The position numbers and the translations under genes were made by a program. Of a DNA stretch of 64,000 nt, positions 53,546-63,412 are shown piece by piece; the stretch's first letter is position 1, and the number at the start of each line of letters is the position of its first letter. The stretch spans positions 434,001 through 498,000 of the forward strand of contig NZ_CP119520.1 of assembly GCF_029223865.1 (NCBI RefSeq), read 5' to 3'. The stretch comes from Telluria mixta (GTDB lineage Bacteria; Pseudomonadota; Gammaproteobacteria; Burkholderiales; Burkholderiaceae_D). The notes beneath the pieces were generated by a model. It did no database searches, was not told where the DNA came from, and saw only the letters and a program-made list of their open reading frames with translations.

Positions 53546-55300
53546 GTGATTGCTACTCTCAAGTCCGCCATCGGCGGCAAGCGCCTGGCCCTGCCGCCCG
53601 CGTTGACCAAGAACCTGACCCCGATGCTGGTGCTGGCCATCGGCATCACCGCGGCCGTCATGCTGTACATGTGGAACGACCAGGCCGGCTACAAACCGGT
53701 GTTCGGCGCCCACGAGAAGGTCGCCGCCAGCGACATGATGACGGTGCTCGACGCCGAACACGTGCCCTACCGCATCCACCCGGATTCGGGCCAGGTCATG
53801 GTGCCGACCGGCCAGCTGGGCAAGGTCCGCATGCTGCTGGCCGCCAAGGGCGTGACCGCGCAGCTGCCGGCCGGCCTGGAGCTGATGGACAAGAACGACC
53901 CGCTGGGCGTGTCGCAGTTCGTGCAGGACGTGCGCTTCCGCCGCGGCCTGGAAGGCGAGCTGGCGCAGTCGATCCTCACCCTGGACGCCATCGCCTCGGC
54001 GCGCGTGCACCTGGCCATCGCCAAGTCCTCGTCGTTCGTGTCCAGCGACGGCGACAAGTCGTCCGCCTCCGTCGTGGTGGCGGTCAAGCCGGGCCGTACG
54101 CTGTCGAACGAACAGATCGCCGCGATCGTCAACATGGTGTCCGGCAGCGTCGCCGGCCTGGCACCGGCGCGCGTGTCGCTGGTCGACCAGAACGGCAACT
54201 ACCTGTCGTCGCGCGTGGACCTGACCGAAGGCTTCGACGGCGCCGCCCAGGGCGATGCCGCCGCCAAGCGCTACCAGGATGAAGTGCGCGCCAACGTGGC
54301 CGGCCTGCTCGGCCCGGTGCTCGGCGCCGACAACTTCAAGGTCAGCGTGACGGCCGACGTCGACAACGACAAGGTCGAGGAAACGCAGGAGAAATACGGC
54401 GAAGCCCCGAAAGTCACCAGCGAAGCGATGCGCGAGGAGATGGAAAAGAGCCGCATGGCGCTGGGTGTGCCGGGCACGCTGTCGAACCGTCCCCCGGTCG
54501 CCGCCAATCCGCCGGCCGATCCGAACGCCGCCGCCAACGGCGCCGCCGGCGACGCGAACGCCAAGGCCGACGACGGCAGCGCCCGCAAGAACGCGACGAC
54601 CCGCCAGTACGCCTACGACCGCGCGATCACGCAGATCAAGCGCTCGCGTGGCCGCCTGAAGAAGCTGTCGGTGGCGGTGGTGCTGAACAACGCCAAGGCC
54701 ACGATGCCGAAGACGGGCTGGACCCCGGCCGAGATCGCCAACATCGACAAGATCCTGCGCGGCGGCCTGGGCATCGACGCCACCCGCGGCGACGTGCTGA
54801 CGGTGTCCTCGCTGTCGTTCCCCGCCCCGGTCGCGGTCGAGCCGTGGTACCAGGAGCGCGACAACATCGTCGACATGGTCCGTTACGGCATGTACGCGCT
54901 CGGCGCCCTGTTCGGCTGGCTGCTGATCCTGCGTCCGCTGATGCGCATGCTGAACCAGCGCGTCGCGCCGCAACCGGCAGCGGCAGCCGCAGCACCGAAC
55001 CTGGCGACGGTGCAGGCCGGCGCAAGCAATGCCCTGCCGGGCACGCACAACGCCGGCGCACTGCCGGCCCCGGGCGCCACCGCAGCAGCGGGCGCCCTGC
55101 CGGGTGAACCGACGGCGGCATCGGCCAGCGGCACGCTGCCGGTCCAGGCGCTGCTCGAGGAATACGATTTGCCCCCGGCCGGCTCGGCCGTGGATGTGAT
55201 GGTCGACCATCTGAAGGTCCTGGCGGGTAAAGAGCCGGAGCGGGTGGCGGAAGTGGTCAAACAATGGGTGCAAAAGAAAAATGGCGGATCTGAACAATAA
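53546..55300 (+). CDS. fliF: Flagellar MS-ring protein FliF
   Basis: 584 residues from GTG 53546. Transmembrane helix near residues 24-44 (PMLVLAIGITAAVMLYMWND), YscJ/FliF ring domains (about 50-220; YRIHPDSGQVMVPTGQLGKV), an Ala/Asn-rich insert (about 310-350), a second transmembrane helix (about 450-468, YGMYALGALFGWLLILRPLM) and a C-terminal tail that binds FliG. It builds the membrane platform of the basal body. Its end overlaps fliG by 20 bases. Confidence 0.93.
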   Translation: MIATLKSAIGGKRLALPPALTKNLTPMLVLAIGITAAVMLYMWNDQAGYKPVFGAHEKVAASDMMTVLDAEHVPYRIHPDSGQVMVPTGQLGKVRMLLAAKGVTAQLPAGLELMDKNDPLGVSQFVQDVRFRRGLEGELAQSILTLDAIASARVHLAIAKSSSFVSSDGDKSSASVVVAVKPGRTLSNEQIAAIVNMVSGSVAGLAPARVSLVDQNGNYLSSRVDLTEGFDGAAQGDAAAKRYQDEVRANVAGLLGPVLGADNFKVSVTADVDNDKVEETQEKYGEAPKVTSEAMREEMEKSRMALGVPGTLSNRPPVAANPPADPNAAANGAAGDANAKADDGSARKNATTRQYAYDRAITQIKRSRGRLKKLSVAVVLNNAKATMPKTGWTPAEIANIDKILRGGLGIDATRGDVLTVSSLSFPAPVAVEPWYQERDNIVDMVRYGMYALGALFGWLLILRPLMRMLNQRVAPQPAAAAAAPNLATVQAGASNALPGTHNAGALPAPGATAAAGALPGEPTAASASGTLPVQALLEEYDLPPAGSAVDVMVDHLKVLAGKEPERVAEVVKQWVQKKNGGSEQ

Positions 55301-56303
55301 CGACGTGCAGGAAGCAGTGCTGAGCCCGGTCGAACAGGCCGCGATCGTGTTGCTGTCCATCGGCGAAGAACCGGCCGCGGCCGTTCTGCGCTGCCTCGAA
55401 CGCGAGGAATTGATCGAGCTGACCCAGGTGATGAGCCGGATGAGCGGCATCAAGGTCGACGCCGTGAAGAACTCGATCCAGAAGTTCTTCGACGACTACC
55501 GCCAGCAAAGCGGCCTGCACGGCGCGTCGCGCAGCTACCTGAAGCGTTCGCTCGACCTGGCCCTGGGCAGCGAGATCGCCAATTCCGTGCTGAACACGAT
55601 CTACGGCGACGCGATCCGCCCGATGATGGCGCGCCTGCAGTACGCGTCGCCGAAGTGGCTGGCCGACTACATCGCCGCCGAGCACGTGCAGATGCAGGCC
55701 GTGTTCCTCGCCTTCCTGCCGCCCGCGCTGGCCGGCCAGATCATCGACGCGCTGCCGGAAGGCGGCCGCGAACTGGTCCTGCTGAACCTGGCACGCCTGG
55801 AAGAGATCGACCGCGACCTGCTCACCGAGCTGGAAGAGCTGGTGCAGCGCTGCCTGTCCGCGCTGGACACGCAGAGCGCCACCGTGGAAGGCGTGCGCCA
55901 GGCGGCCGACATCCTGAACCGCCTGCCGAACAACCGCGCCACGATGGTCGAGCTGCTGCGCGCGCACGACCCGGACGTCGTGTCCAGGATCGAGATGTCG
56001 ATGTACGACTTCTTCATCCTGTCGACGCAGACCGAACAGACGATCACCCGCCTGCTCGACGAGATCCCGCTGGAGCAGTGGGCCATCGCGCTCAAGGGTG
56101 CGGAACCCGCGCTGCGCGACGCGGTGCTCGGCGCGATGCCGAAGCGCCAGGCGCAGAGCTTCGACGACCTCATGAAGCGTTCCGGCCCGGTGCCGATGTC
56201 GCGCATCGTGCAGACCCGCCAGGAGATCATGGCGCAGGTCAAGGAGCTCGTCGACAACGGTGAAATCGAAGTCCAGCTGTTTGCCGAGGCGACTGCCGAA
56301 TGA
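55281..56303 (+). CDS. fliG: Flagellar motor switch protein FliG
   Basis: 340 residues. N-terminal FliF-binding domain (SPVEQAAIVLLSIGEEPAAA), middle domain with a divergent EHPQ-like motif (AAEHVQMQAVFLAFLPPALA, about 133-152) and a C-terminal torque domain (about 245-330) containing the charged ridge KGAEPALRDAVLGAMPKRQA. It transmits torque from MotA to the rotor. Overlaps fliH by four bases. Confidence 0.93.
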   Translation: MADLNNNDVQEAVLSPVEQAAIVLLSIGEEPAAAVLRCLEREELIELTQVMSRMSGIKVDAVKNSIQKFFDDYRQQSGLHGASRSYLKRSLDLALGSEIANSVLNTIYGDAIRPMMARLQYASPKWLADYIAAEHVQMQAVFLAFLPPALAGQIIDALPEGGRELVLLNLARLEEIDRDLLTELEELVQRCLSALDTQSATVEGVRQAADILNRLPNNRATMVELLRAHDPDVVSRIEMSMYDFFILSTQTEQTITRLLDEIPLEQWAIALKGAEPALRDAVLGAMPKRQAQSFDDLMKRSGPVPMSRIVQTRQEIMAQVKELVDNGEIEVQLFAEATAE

Positions 56304-56992
56304 AGCAGTTCCGGCCTTACCACTTCCCGCCGCTGGCGCAGTTCATCGCCGCCGGCGCGGCCAAGGGCGCGCAATCGTCGTCCTCCGCCACGCCGACCGA
56401 GGACTGGCAGAGCGCGGTGGCCGACGGCTATCGCCAGGGCCAGCGCGAAGGCTATGAAGTCGGCCTGGATGAAGGCCGTGCCGACGGCTACGACGCGGGC
56501 CATGCCGAAGGCGTGGAGCGCGGCATCGCCGAAGGCCGCCAGCAGGCGCTGGCCGAGCTGGAACAGATGGCCAAGCCGGTCGACGCCATGCTGCGCAGCC
56601 TGAAGAAGATGAAGACCGAATTCCGCAACGCCCAGCGCAAGGAAGTCGTGGACCTGGTCGGCAAGATCGCCCGCCAGGTGATCCGTGCCGAACTGGCGCT
56701 GCAACCCGTGCAGATGCTGAACCTCGTCGACGAGGCGCTGGCCGCGATGCCGCCCACGCGCGACGAGGTGGAAGTGTTCATGAATCCGGAAGAACTCAAG
56801 CGCATCCAGGAACTCGATCCGAAGCGCGCCAAGAAGTGGAACCTGATGTCCGATCCTGCCCTGGACCTGGGCGAGTGCCGCGTGCGTGCGGGCGACCATG
56901 AAGTGGACGCCGGCTGCCAGAACCGCCTCGCCGCCTGCATGACGCAAGTGCGTGAAAGCCTGGATACCGCCGCGAAGGAGGACGCCGAGTGA
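56300..56992 (+). CDS. fliH: Flagellar export ATPase regulator FliH
   Basis: 230 residues: N-terminal region, then a run of GxxxG-type repeats (GYRQGQREGYEVGLDEGRAD and GYDAGHAEGVERGIAEGRQQ, about 43-82), typical of FliH, and a C-terminal domain (about 105-225) that binds FliI. Controls the export ATPase. Overlaps fliG and fliI by four bases. Confidence 0.9.
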   Translation: MKQFRPYHFPPLAQFIAAGAAKGAQSSSSATPTEDWQSAVADGYRQGQREGYEVGLDEGRADGYDAGHAEGVERGIAEGRQQALAELEQMAKPVDAMLRSLKKMKTEFRNAQRKEVVDLVGKIARQVIRAELALQPVQMLNLVDEALAAMPPTRDEVEVFMNPEELKRIQELDPKRAKKWNLMSDPALDLGECRVRAGDHEVDAGCQNRLAACMTQVRESLDTAAKEDAE

Positions 56993-58305
56993 GCGCACTG
57001 GCCGAAACTCTGCGCGCGCTCGAGATCAAGGCGCCGCCGGTCGCGACACCCACCGGGCGCCTCGTCGCCGTGCAGGGCCTGCTGCTCGAAAGCGTGGGCT
57101 GCCGCCTGCACACGGGCCAGCGCTGCCGCGTCGAGACCGTCGACGGCTCCTGGCTCGACGCGCAGGTCGTGGGTTTCCGCGACAAGGTCACGTACCTGAT
57201 GCCGTTCAAGCAGGCCGACGGCCTCGTGACCGGCGCACGCGTGCTGCCGGCCACGGGTCCGTCCAGCATCCAGATCGGCCCGTCGTGGATGGGCCGCATG
57301 GTGAACGGCCTGGGCGAACCGATCGACGGCCGCGGCAAGCTGGGTGGCGACGAGACCCTGTCGACGACGCCGCCGAAGGTCAACCCGCTGCGCAAGGCGC
57401 CGGTGGAAGAACCGCTGGACGTCGGCGTGCGCGCGATCAATTCGATGCTCACGATCGGCAAGGGCCAGCGCGTCGGCCTGATGGCCGGTTCCGGCGTCGG
57501 TAAATCGGTGCTGCTCGGCCTGATCACGCGCCAGACCGTGGCCGACGTGATCGTCGTGGGCCTGATCGGCGAGCGTAACCGCGAGGTGCGCGAATTCATC
57601 GAGAAATCGCTCGGCCCGGAAGGCCTGAAACGCGCCGTCGTCGTCGTGGCGCCGGCGGACGAAAGCCCGCTGATGCGCGTGATGGCGACGGAACTGTGCC
57701 ATTCGATCGCGGCGCACTTCCGCGACCGCGGCCAGAACGTGCTGCTGCTGTGCGATTCGCTGACGCGCTACGCGATGGCGCTGCGCGAAGTCGCGCTGTC
57801 GCTGGGCGAGCCGCCGGCCACGCGCGGCTACCCGCCGTCGGTGTTCTCGAACCTGCCGCAGCTCGTCGAATCGGCCGGCAACGGCGAAAACGAACAAGGC
57901 AGCATGAGCGCCATCTATACCGTGCTGGCGGAAGGCGACGACCAGCAGGATCCGGTCGTCGACAGCGCCCGCGCGATCCTCGACGGCCACATCGTGCTGA
58001 CGCGCGAGCTGGCCGAACGTGGGCACTACCCGGCGATCGACGTCGCGCAATCCATCAGCCGCTGCATGGCGCAGGTGGTGTCGCCGGAGCACTCCCTGGC
58101 GGCACGCAAGCTGAAGGCGGCGCTGGCGAAGCATGCGCGCGTGCGCGACCTGATCCCGCTCGGCGCCTACCAGCCCGGCGCCGATCCCGAGACCGACCGC
58201 GCCGTGAAGCTGCACCCGCATATCGAGGCGTTCCTGTGCCAGGGCACGCGCGAAGACGCGCCGTTCGAGGCCTGCGTCGATCAACTGAAAGCGATGATGG
58301 CATGA
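56989..58305 (+). CDS. fliI: Flagellum-specific export ATPase FliI
   Basis: 438 residues from GTG 56989, overlapping the fliH stop. F1-beta-like ATPase with Walker A GSGVGKS (167-173), the export-ATPase signature RGYPPSVFSNLPQLVESAGN (about 280-299) and Walker B LLLCDSLTRYAM (about 250-261). Energises unfolding and delivery of export substrates. Overlaps fliJ by four bases. Confidence 0.94.
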   Translation: MSALAETLRALEIKAPPVATPTGRLVAVQGLLLESVGCRLHTGQRCRVETVDGSWLDAQVVGFRDKVTYLMPFKQADGLVTGARVLPATGPSSIQIGPSWMGRMVNGLGEPIDGRGKLGGDETLSTTPPKVNPLRKAPVEEPLDVGVRAINSMLTIGKGQRVGLMAGSGVGKSVLLGLITRQTVADVIVVGLIGERNREVREFIEKSLGPEGLKRAVVVVAPADESPLMRVMATELCHSIAAHFRDRGQNVLLLCDSLTRYAMALREVALSLGEPPATRGYPPSVFSNLPQLVESAGNGENEQGSMSAIYTVLAEGDDQQDPVVDSARAILDGHIVLTRELAERGHYPAIDVAQSISRCMAQVVSPEHSLAARKLKAALAKHARVRDLIPLGAYQPGADPETDRAVKLHPHIEAFLCQGTREDAPFEACVDQLKAMMA

Positions 58306-58754
58306 GCAAGCGCGAAACGATCACCAGCCTGGACACGCTCGTGCGCATGCGCAGCACCGAAGTCGAACGGCTGCAGACGGCAATGGCCAAGAAGGAAGCG
58401 ACGCGTGCGCGCTACCAGGCCAGCGTGGAACGCCTGACGGCGCTGGCGGAAGGCAGCGGCCCGTCCGGGCAACCGGCCGGCGCGCGCGCACTGTCGCCGG
58501 CGCTGGCCATCAACTGCGGCAATTACAAGCAGGCCGTGTTCGCGCTGGCGGACACGCACCGGACCGACCTGCAACTGCACGAGGCCGACATGGCCGTCGC
58601 GCAGAAAAACCTGGCCCAGGCCTGGACGCGGCGCGAGCTGCTGGGCAAGGTGCTGGAGCAGCACGAGACCGCGTATGCACGCGCGCAGGAACGCACGCAG
58701 CGCAAACGCGAAGACGAGATCGCCACGCAGTCGTGGCTGGCAAAGAACGTATAA
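58302..58754 (+). CDS. fliJ: Flagellar export stalk protein FliJ
   Basis: 150 residues, almost wholly charged and helical (for example RSTEVERLQTAMAKKEATRA and QERTQRKREDEIATQSWLAK), predicted antiparallel coiled coil as in FliJ. It links the FliI ring to FlhA. Recognised mainly by size, character and position directly after fliI. Confidence 0.8.
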   Translation: MSKRETITSLDTLVRMRSTEVERLQTAMAKKEATRARYQASVERLTALAEGSGPSGQPAGARALSPALAINCGNYKQAVFALADTHRTDLQLHEADMAVAQKNLAQAWTRRELLGKVLEQHETAYARAQERTQRKREDEIATQSWLAKNV

Positions 58755-58768
58755 GCAGGAGAACCGAT

Positions 58769-60235
58769 ATGGCATCGAACGCGATCACCGCCCCCACCTA
58801 CGACCCGACCAGCACCGCCAAGGCCCTGGCCGACAAGTACATCTCGGGTGCGCAGACCCAGCTGACCAACCAGACCAAGGCGGCGAGCGACACGGCCAAG
58901 GCGCTCTCGACGCTCAGCGGCGCGATCTCGACCTTCCAGACGTCGCTTGCCTCCCTGGCCGGCATCGGCCATTCGATGCTGGCCCAGAGCGCAACCCTGT
59001 CCGACACGACGCTCGGCACGGCCACCGCCAAGTCGACCGCGACGCCCGGCACCTACAGCGTGTTCGTCAAACAGGTTGCCACGCCGAGCCAGCTCGCGTA
59101 CAACGTGGCCGACTACGACCTGAGCGGCGAACAGCAGCCTGACGGCACCTACCAGCCCGGCATGCTGAAGCTGAACCTGGCCGACCCGGCCGATCTCGCC
59201 GCGACCCCGGTCACCATCAACGTCGACCTCGCCGCCGCGGACGCGGACCATAACGGCACACTCACCGCACGCGAACTCGCGGCCGCCATCAACCAGTCCG
59301 GCGACAATGCCGGCAAGGTAACGGCCGGCATCGTCACGATCGGCACCGGTCCCACCGCCACGTCGCGTCTCGTGCTGACGTCGACGAAGACCGGCGCCGC
59401 CAACACCATTTCGCTCGATACGAGCGGCGTGCTCAACGCCAACCTGAAGACTGCCCTGGACGCTGCGCCGACGGTCACGAGCACGGCCCAGGACGCCATC
59501 GTCAATTTCGGCGATCCCAGCGATCCCACGACGGAAGTCAAGCAGGCGTCGAACACCTTCACGAACATCGACGGCGTGGCGTTCACGGCAACCAAGGCCC
59601 AGGCCCCGGGCGCCACGCCGATCACGCTGACGGTCGGCAGCGACACCAGTGGCACGACGGCGAACGTGCAGGCTTTCGTCGACGCCTACAACAAGCTCAA
59701 GAGCGCACTCGACGGCCTCGTCTCGGCGGGCGATCCGGACACCAATACCGCTGCCGGCGCGTTCGCGCACGACGCGGGCGTGACTGCGCTGCGCAACCGC
59801 GTCATCGACCTGCTGCGTCCGAGCGGCGTGCTGTCGCTGGCCAGCTACGGCATCACGGCCGCCCGCGACGGCACCATCACCCTGGATTCGACCCGCCTGC
59901 AAAAGCAGCTGGCCGTCAATCCGACCGGCCTCGACACGCTGATCGGCTCGGCCAGTGCGTCGGCGCCGTCCGGCGTGTCGGGCGCCCTGAACACCTACCT
60001 GAATACGTGGACTAAAGGGACCACCGGCACGACCGGCCAGATCAAGCAGCGCACCGATGCCAACACCACGCTGCAGACGAGACTGACCAGCCGCCAGGCG
60101 GACCTCGACACCAGGTACGACGCGGCGTACCAGCGCTACCTGAAGCAATACACCGCCCTGCAGGCCCTGCAGTCGACCATGCAAAACAATTCTTCGATGT
60201 TCAGCGCGCTGTTCACCAGCGACTCATCCAACTGA
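58769..60235 (+). CDS. fliD: Filament cap protein FliD (LafB-like)
   Basis: 488 residues from ATG 58769, with AGGAG seven bases upstream; an earlier in-frame ATG lies inside fliJ. FliD N-terminal domain (DPTSTAKALADKYISGAQTQ ... SVFVKQVATPSQLAYNVADY) and C-terminal helical domain (VDAYNKLKSALDGLVSAGDP ... ALNTYLNTWTKGTTG; final LQALQSTMQNNSSMFSALF). It caps the growing filament. The cap gene directly after fliJ, without hook genes between, is a compact form of the laf order. Confidence 0.9.
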   Translation: MASNAITAPTYDPTSTAKALADKYISGAQTQLTNQTKAASDTAKALSTLSGAISTFQTSLASLAGIGHSMLAQSATLSDTTLGTATAKSTATPGTYSVFVKQVATPSQLAYNVADYDLSGEQQPDGTYQPGMLKLNLADPADLAATPVTINVDLAAADADHNGTLTARELAAAINQSGDNAGKVTAGIVTIGTGPTATSRLVLTSTKTGAANTISLDTSGVLNANLKTALDAAPTVTSTAQDAIVNFGDPSDPTTEVKQASNTFTNIDGVAFTATKAQAPGATPITLTVGSDTSGTTANVQAFVDAYNKLKSALDGLVSAGDPDTNTAAGAFAHDAGVTALRNRVIDLLRPSGVLSLASYGITAARDGTITLDSTRLQKQLAVNPTGLDTLIGSASASAPSGVSGALNTYLNTWTKGTTGTTGQIKQRTDANTTLQTRLTSRQADLDTRYDAAYQRYLKQYTALQALQSTMQNNSSMFSALFTSDSSN

Positions 60236-60245
60236 GAGATTCGAG

Positions 60246-60635
60246 ATGTCTTATACCGAAGCCTACAGCAGCTATCACGCCACCAGCCTGGACGCGCAAA
60301 CGTCGCGCGCCTCGCCGATCGAACTCGTCCTGGTGCTGACCGATGGCCTGCTCGACGAACTGGCGCGCGCCCGTGCACACATCGTGGCCAAGCGCTACGA
60401 ACAGCGCGCCCACAGCATCAACAAATGCGTCGACATCATCAACGGCCTGTCCAGCTCCCTCGATTTCGAGACCGGCGGCCAGGTCGTCGCCAACCTCGCC
60501 AACCTGTACGACTTCTGCGTCACGCACCTGCATGGCGCGGGCGTCAAGCAGGACCCGGCGATGATCGACGAGGTCGTGCGCATCATGACCACCATCCGCC
60601 AGGGCTGGGCCGGCGTACAGGCGCGCAATGGCTGA
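60246..60635 (+). CDS. fliS: Flagellin chaperone FliS (LafC-like)
   Basis: 129 residues. N-terminal SYTEAYSSYHATSLDAQTSR and PIELVLVLTDGLLDELARAR correspond to the FliS pattern (Y-x-x-x-x-V, then helix 1). It prevents cytosolic flagellin polymerisation and escorts it to FlhA. Ten bp after fliD; overlaps the next gene by eight bases. Confidence 0.9.
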   Translation: MSYTEAYSSYHATSLDAQTSRASPIELVLVLTDGLLDELARARAHIVAKRYEQRAHSINKCVDIINGLSSSLDFETGGQVVANLANLYDFCVTHLHGAGVKQDPAMIDEVVRIMTTIRQGWAGVQARNG

Positions 60636-60966
60636 CAAGACCGACCGGCAGGCACGGCTGGCGCACCTGGATCGCTTAACTGAGAACTTGCAGGACGCCG
60701 CCGCGCGCGAAGACTGGGACCGGCTGGGCGAACAGGCCCGTGCCCTCTTCCCTGCATTGCGCGCGCTTGCCGCACAGGGGCCGTGGAGCGCCGCGGAACG
60801 CGCCGCGCTGGAACGCGTGCGTGCCCAGCACGACGCGGCCGCGCGCCACGTGGCCGCCGCCGCGCGCGCGCTCGAACCGCGCCTGGAAGAGATGCGCGCC
60901 AACAAGGACGGCTGGATCGCCTACGCGATGCACAGCGAAACAGAATCGGGCGCAAGCCAGGAATGA
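60628..60966 (+). CDS. FliT-like flagellar chaperone (LafD position)
   Basis: 112 residues, helical and charged (RLTENLQDAAAREDWDRLGE; EPRLEEMRANKDGWIAYAMH). Small helical proteins between fliS and fliK in lateral loci are FliT/LafD chaperones for the cap protein. Similarity is too weak to prove by eye; the call rests on size, helical content and overlap with fliS and fliK. Confidence 0.6.
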   Translation: MADKTDRQARLAHLDRLTENLQDAAAREDWDRLGEQARALFPALRALAAQGPWSAAERAALERVRAQHDAAARHVAAAARALEPRLEEMRANKDGWIAYAMHSETESGASQE

Positions 60967-62120
60967 CCATGATGCTCAATACCGTAAACCCGTCCACGTC
61001 GACCCTGCCGGCCGCCAAGCAGGCGAATGCCCCGGCTGGCGCCAAGGACGCACCGACCGCGGCGGCACCCGCGCAATCCACGGCCGACGGCGCCGCGCCG
61101 GCGCCGGGCAAGACGTTCGCCCGCTGGCTCGGACTGCAGAACGGCGCCGGCGCCCAGGCGCCGGCTGCCGCCGTGGCGGATCCGGCGACGGACGCAGCCG
61201 CGCAAGCGAGCGCGTCCACCGATGCCCCGAGCGCCGCGGTGACCGACACTGCACCAGTTGACGATGCCGCCACGCCGGACAATCCGCTGCTGGCCGCGAT
61301 GACGATGCCGCTGATGCCGCTGTCGCCGCAACAGGTCACCCAGGCTGTGCAGGCTGCCCAGGGCAGCGCGCACGCCGGCACCGACGATGCCGGCAAGGCC
61401 GACACGCCGGCGCAGCCGCCCGCCGTCTCCGGCCAGGATGCCCGCCGCGCATCGATCGCCCTGCCCCAGGCTGTGCTTGCGCAAGCCGCCCAGCAGGATA
61501 CGACCGCCGCCAACGTGCGCCTGGCCGTCCAGGGCAATGCCGCCAACGGCAACGCCGGCACCGGCGGCCAGGATGCCGGTACGGACGGGTCGGGTGCGCA
61601 GGGCGTGCAGCCGGGCACGGCCACGGCCGCGCCGGTCGCGGGCGCCGTGCCGCTGCCGGCAGCCCAGCCGGCCGCCGACACCGTCAAGCTGGCCGGCCCG
61701 CCGACCGCGTGGCGCCAAACTCTGCAGGAAACGCTGGGCGACCGCCTGAACGTCCACGTCGCGGGCAACGTGCAGCAGGCCACGATCAGCATCGAGCCGC
61801 CCCAGCTGGGCCGCATCGACATCGCGATCCGCCACAGCGCCGGTACGCTGGAAGTGAACATCTCGGCCACCAACGGTGACGTGCTGCGCCAGCTGCAGAC
61901 CGTCAGCGACAACCTGCGCAACGACCTGTCGCAGCGCCAGTACACGGAGGTCGCCGTGACGGTGACGCCGGCACCCAAGAACAATGCGGCGCCGTTCAGC
62001 GACCCGCAGCAGCAGGGCCGCGGCCGCCAGCAGGGCCGCGACCAGGACAACGAGCCCGGCCGTGGTCTGGCCGAGGCCGGCAACCCCGCGTCCGTGTTCA
62101 ATCTCGGCCGCGACTCGTAA
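60963..62120 (+). CDS. fliK: Flagellar hook-length control protein FliK (LafE-like)
   Basis: 385 residues from ATG 60963, overlapping the previous stop. A long Ala/Pro/Asp-rich N-terminal ruler (residues 1-245) precedes the conserved FliK C-domain: ATISIEPPQLGRIDIAIRHS (about 268-287) and QLQTVSDNLRNDLSQRQYTE. It measures hook length and triggers the FlhB specificity switch. Its partner FlhB here has the variant NPEH site. Confidence 0.88.
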   Translation: MTMMLNTVNPSTSTLPAAKQANAPAGAKDAPTAAAPAQSTADGAAPAPGKTFARWLGLQNGAGAQAPAAAVADPATDAAAQASASTDAPSAAVTDTAPVDDAATPDNPLLAAMTMPLMPLSPQQVTQAVQAAQGSAHAGTDDAGKADTPAQPPAVSGQDARRASIALPQAVLAQAAQQDTTAANVRLAVQGNAANGNAGTGGQDAGTDGSGAQGVQPGTATAAPVAGAVPLPAAQPAADTVKLAGPPTAWRQTLQETLGDRLNVHVAGNVQQATISIEPPQLGRIDIAIRHSAGTLEVNISATNGDVLRQLQTVSDNLRNDLSQRQYTEVAVTVTPAPKNNAAPFSDPQQQGRGRQQGRDQDNEPGRGLAEAGNPASVFNLGRDS

Positions 62121-62157
62121 GCACACGAATTGATAGCGCCTCGGCGCAAGTACCAAC

Positions 62158-62628
62158 ATGAGCAAAATGAAAATGATTATTGCCATCGCCGGCGCCGTGA
62201 TCGTGAGCGCGGCCGGTGCGGGTGGCGCGGTCTGGTGGTTCATGCCCAAGCCCGCGGCAGCCGCCGGTGCGGCGAAAAAAGTGGAAGCGGAAAAGGCCAA
62301 GGAAGGCAAGCCGGTCAAGTACGTGACGCTGGACAAGGTCATCGTGATGCTGCGCCGCGGCCCGGAAGACAGCGACACGCATTACCTGTCGACCGACCTG
62401 GTGCTGTCGACCGAAGTGGCGAAGGAAAAGGAAACGAAGGAAAACCTGCCGCTGCTGCGCAGCCTGGCGGTGCGTACCCTGTCGGCCTACACGATGAAGG
62501 AAGCGGCCGGCATGACGGTGGAACAGTACGCGGAAGAACTGAACAAATCCTTCGACGCCAATTATGAGCACGAACACACGGAAAAACCGTTCGTGCAAGT
62601 CATGATCGGCAAGCTGATCATCGAATAA
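62158..62628 (+). CDS. fliL: Flagellar basal-body stator-associated protein FliL (LafF-like)
   Basis: 156 residues: one N-terminal transmembrane helix (MIIAIAGAVIVSAAGAGGAV), a Lys/Ala-rich linker (residues about 38-50) and a periplasmic stomatin-like domain (YVTLDKVIVMLRRGPEDSDT ... KPFVQVMIGKLIIE). It surrounds and supports MotAB stators. 37 bp after fliK. Confidence 0.87.
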   Translation: MSKMKMIIAIAGAVIVSAAGAGGAVWWFMPKPAAAAGAAKKVEAEKAKEGKPVKYVTLDKVIVMLRRGPEDSDTHYLSTDLVLSTEVAKEKETKENLPLLRSLAVRTLSAYTMKEAAGMTVEQYAEELNKSFDANYEHEHTEKPFVQVMIGKLIIE

Positions 62629-62642
62629 CCATCGGGGACAAC

Positions 62643-63383
62643 GTGGGTTACATGACCGACTACGCCGACAGCTACGCCAACAGCGAATACGCCGACGCCG
62701 CCATCCACGCGGCCATGAGCGCGGCCGAAGAGCAGAAACACCTCGTCGCGTACGCGCCGCTGGTCAAGCGCATCGCGCGCCAGCTCACGTCGCAGGTGTC
62801 GGGCGCGATGGGACGCGAGGACATGGAGCAGATCGGGTTGATGGGCCTGCTCGAAGCGCTGCGCCGCTACGGCACCCCGGATACCGGCTTCGCCAGTTAC
62901 GCATCGCTGCGCGTGCGCGGCGCGATCCTCGACGAACTGCGCCGCCAGGACTGGCGTCCCCGCGCCGTGCGCCAGGACAGCCACAAGATGCGCGACGCCG
63001 TGCGCGCCCTCACCCGCAAGCTCGGCCGTGAGCCGAACGACAAGGAAGCGGCGGACGCGCTCGGCATCAGCCAGGAAGACTGGCGCCAGTTCCTGCTGGA
63101 CGACGTCGCCGAGGAGCTGCTCAGCTTCGACGACGTGTTGCAGGAAGCGACCGAGCGCGCCCACAACGCGCCCGGCCCGGAAGAACAGTTCATGGTGCGC
63201 CGCAGCCTGGAGCAGGCGCTGGGCGCCCTGAACGAGCGCGAGCAGCGCGTGATCCAGATGATTTATGAATTCGAGCTCAGCTACAAGGAAATCGCGGCCG
63301 TGCTCGACCTGTCCGACGCCCGCGTGTGCCAGCTCAACAAGAGTGCGCTGGCCAAGATGAAGGCGGCGCTGGCCCAGGCCTGA
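62643..63383 (+). CDS. fliA: Flagellar sigma factor sigma-28, FliA (LafS-like)
   Basis: 246 residues from GTG 62643, preceded by GGGGA; ATG 62652 is an alternative. Region 2 reads LVKRIARQLTSQVSGAMGRE ... GFASYASLRVRGAILDELRR; region 3 is DAVRALTRKLGREPNDKEAA and region 4 is EREQRVIQMIYEFELSYKEI with a helix-turn-helix ending DLSDARVCQLNKSALAKMK. It directs late flagellar genes, presumably flagellin at 44.7 kb. Placement between fliL and motA is a hallmark of laf loci. No FlgM anti-sigma gene is visible in the window. Confidence 0.92.
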   Translation: MGYMTDYADSYANSEYADAAIHAAMSAAEEQKHLVAYAPLVKRIARQLTSQVSGAMGREDMEQIGLMGLLEALRRYGTPDTGFASYASLRVRGAILDELRRQDWRPRAVRQDSHKMRDAVRALTRKLGREPNDKEAADALGISQEDWRQFLLDDVAEELLSFDDVLQEATERAHNAPGPEEQFMVRRSLEQALGALNEREQRVIQMIYEFELSYKEIAAVLDLSDARVCQLNKSALAKMKAALAQA

Positions 63384-63412
63384 ACGACCCGACAAGAAAG
63401 GTAATAACAATC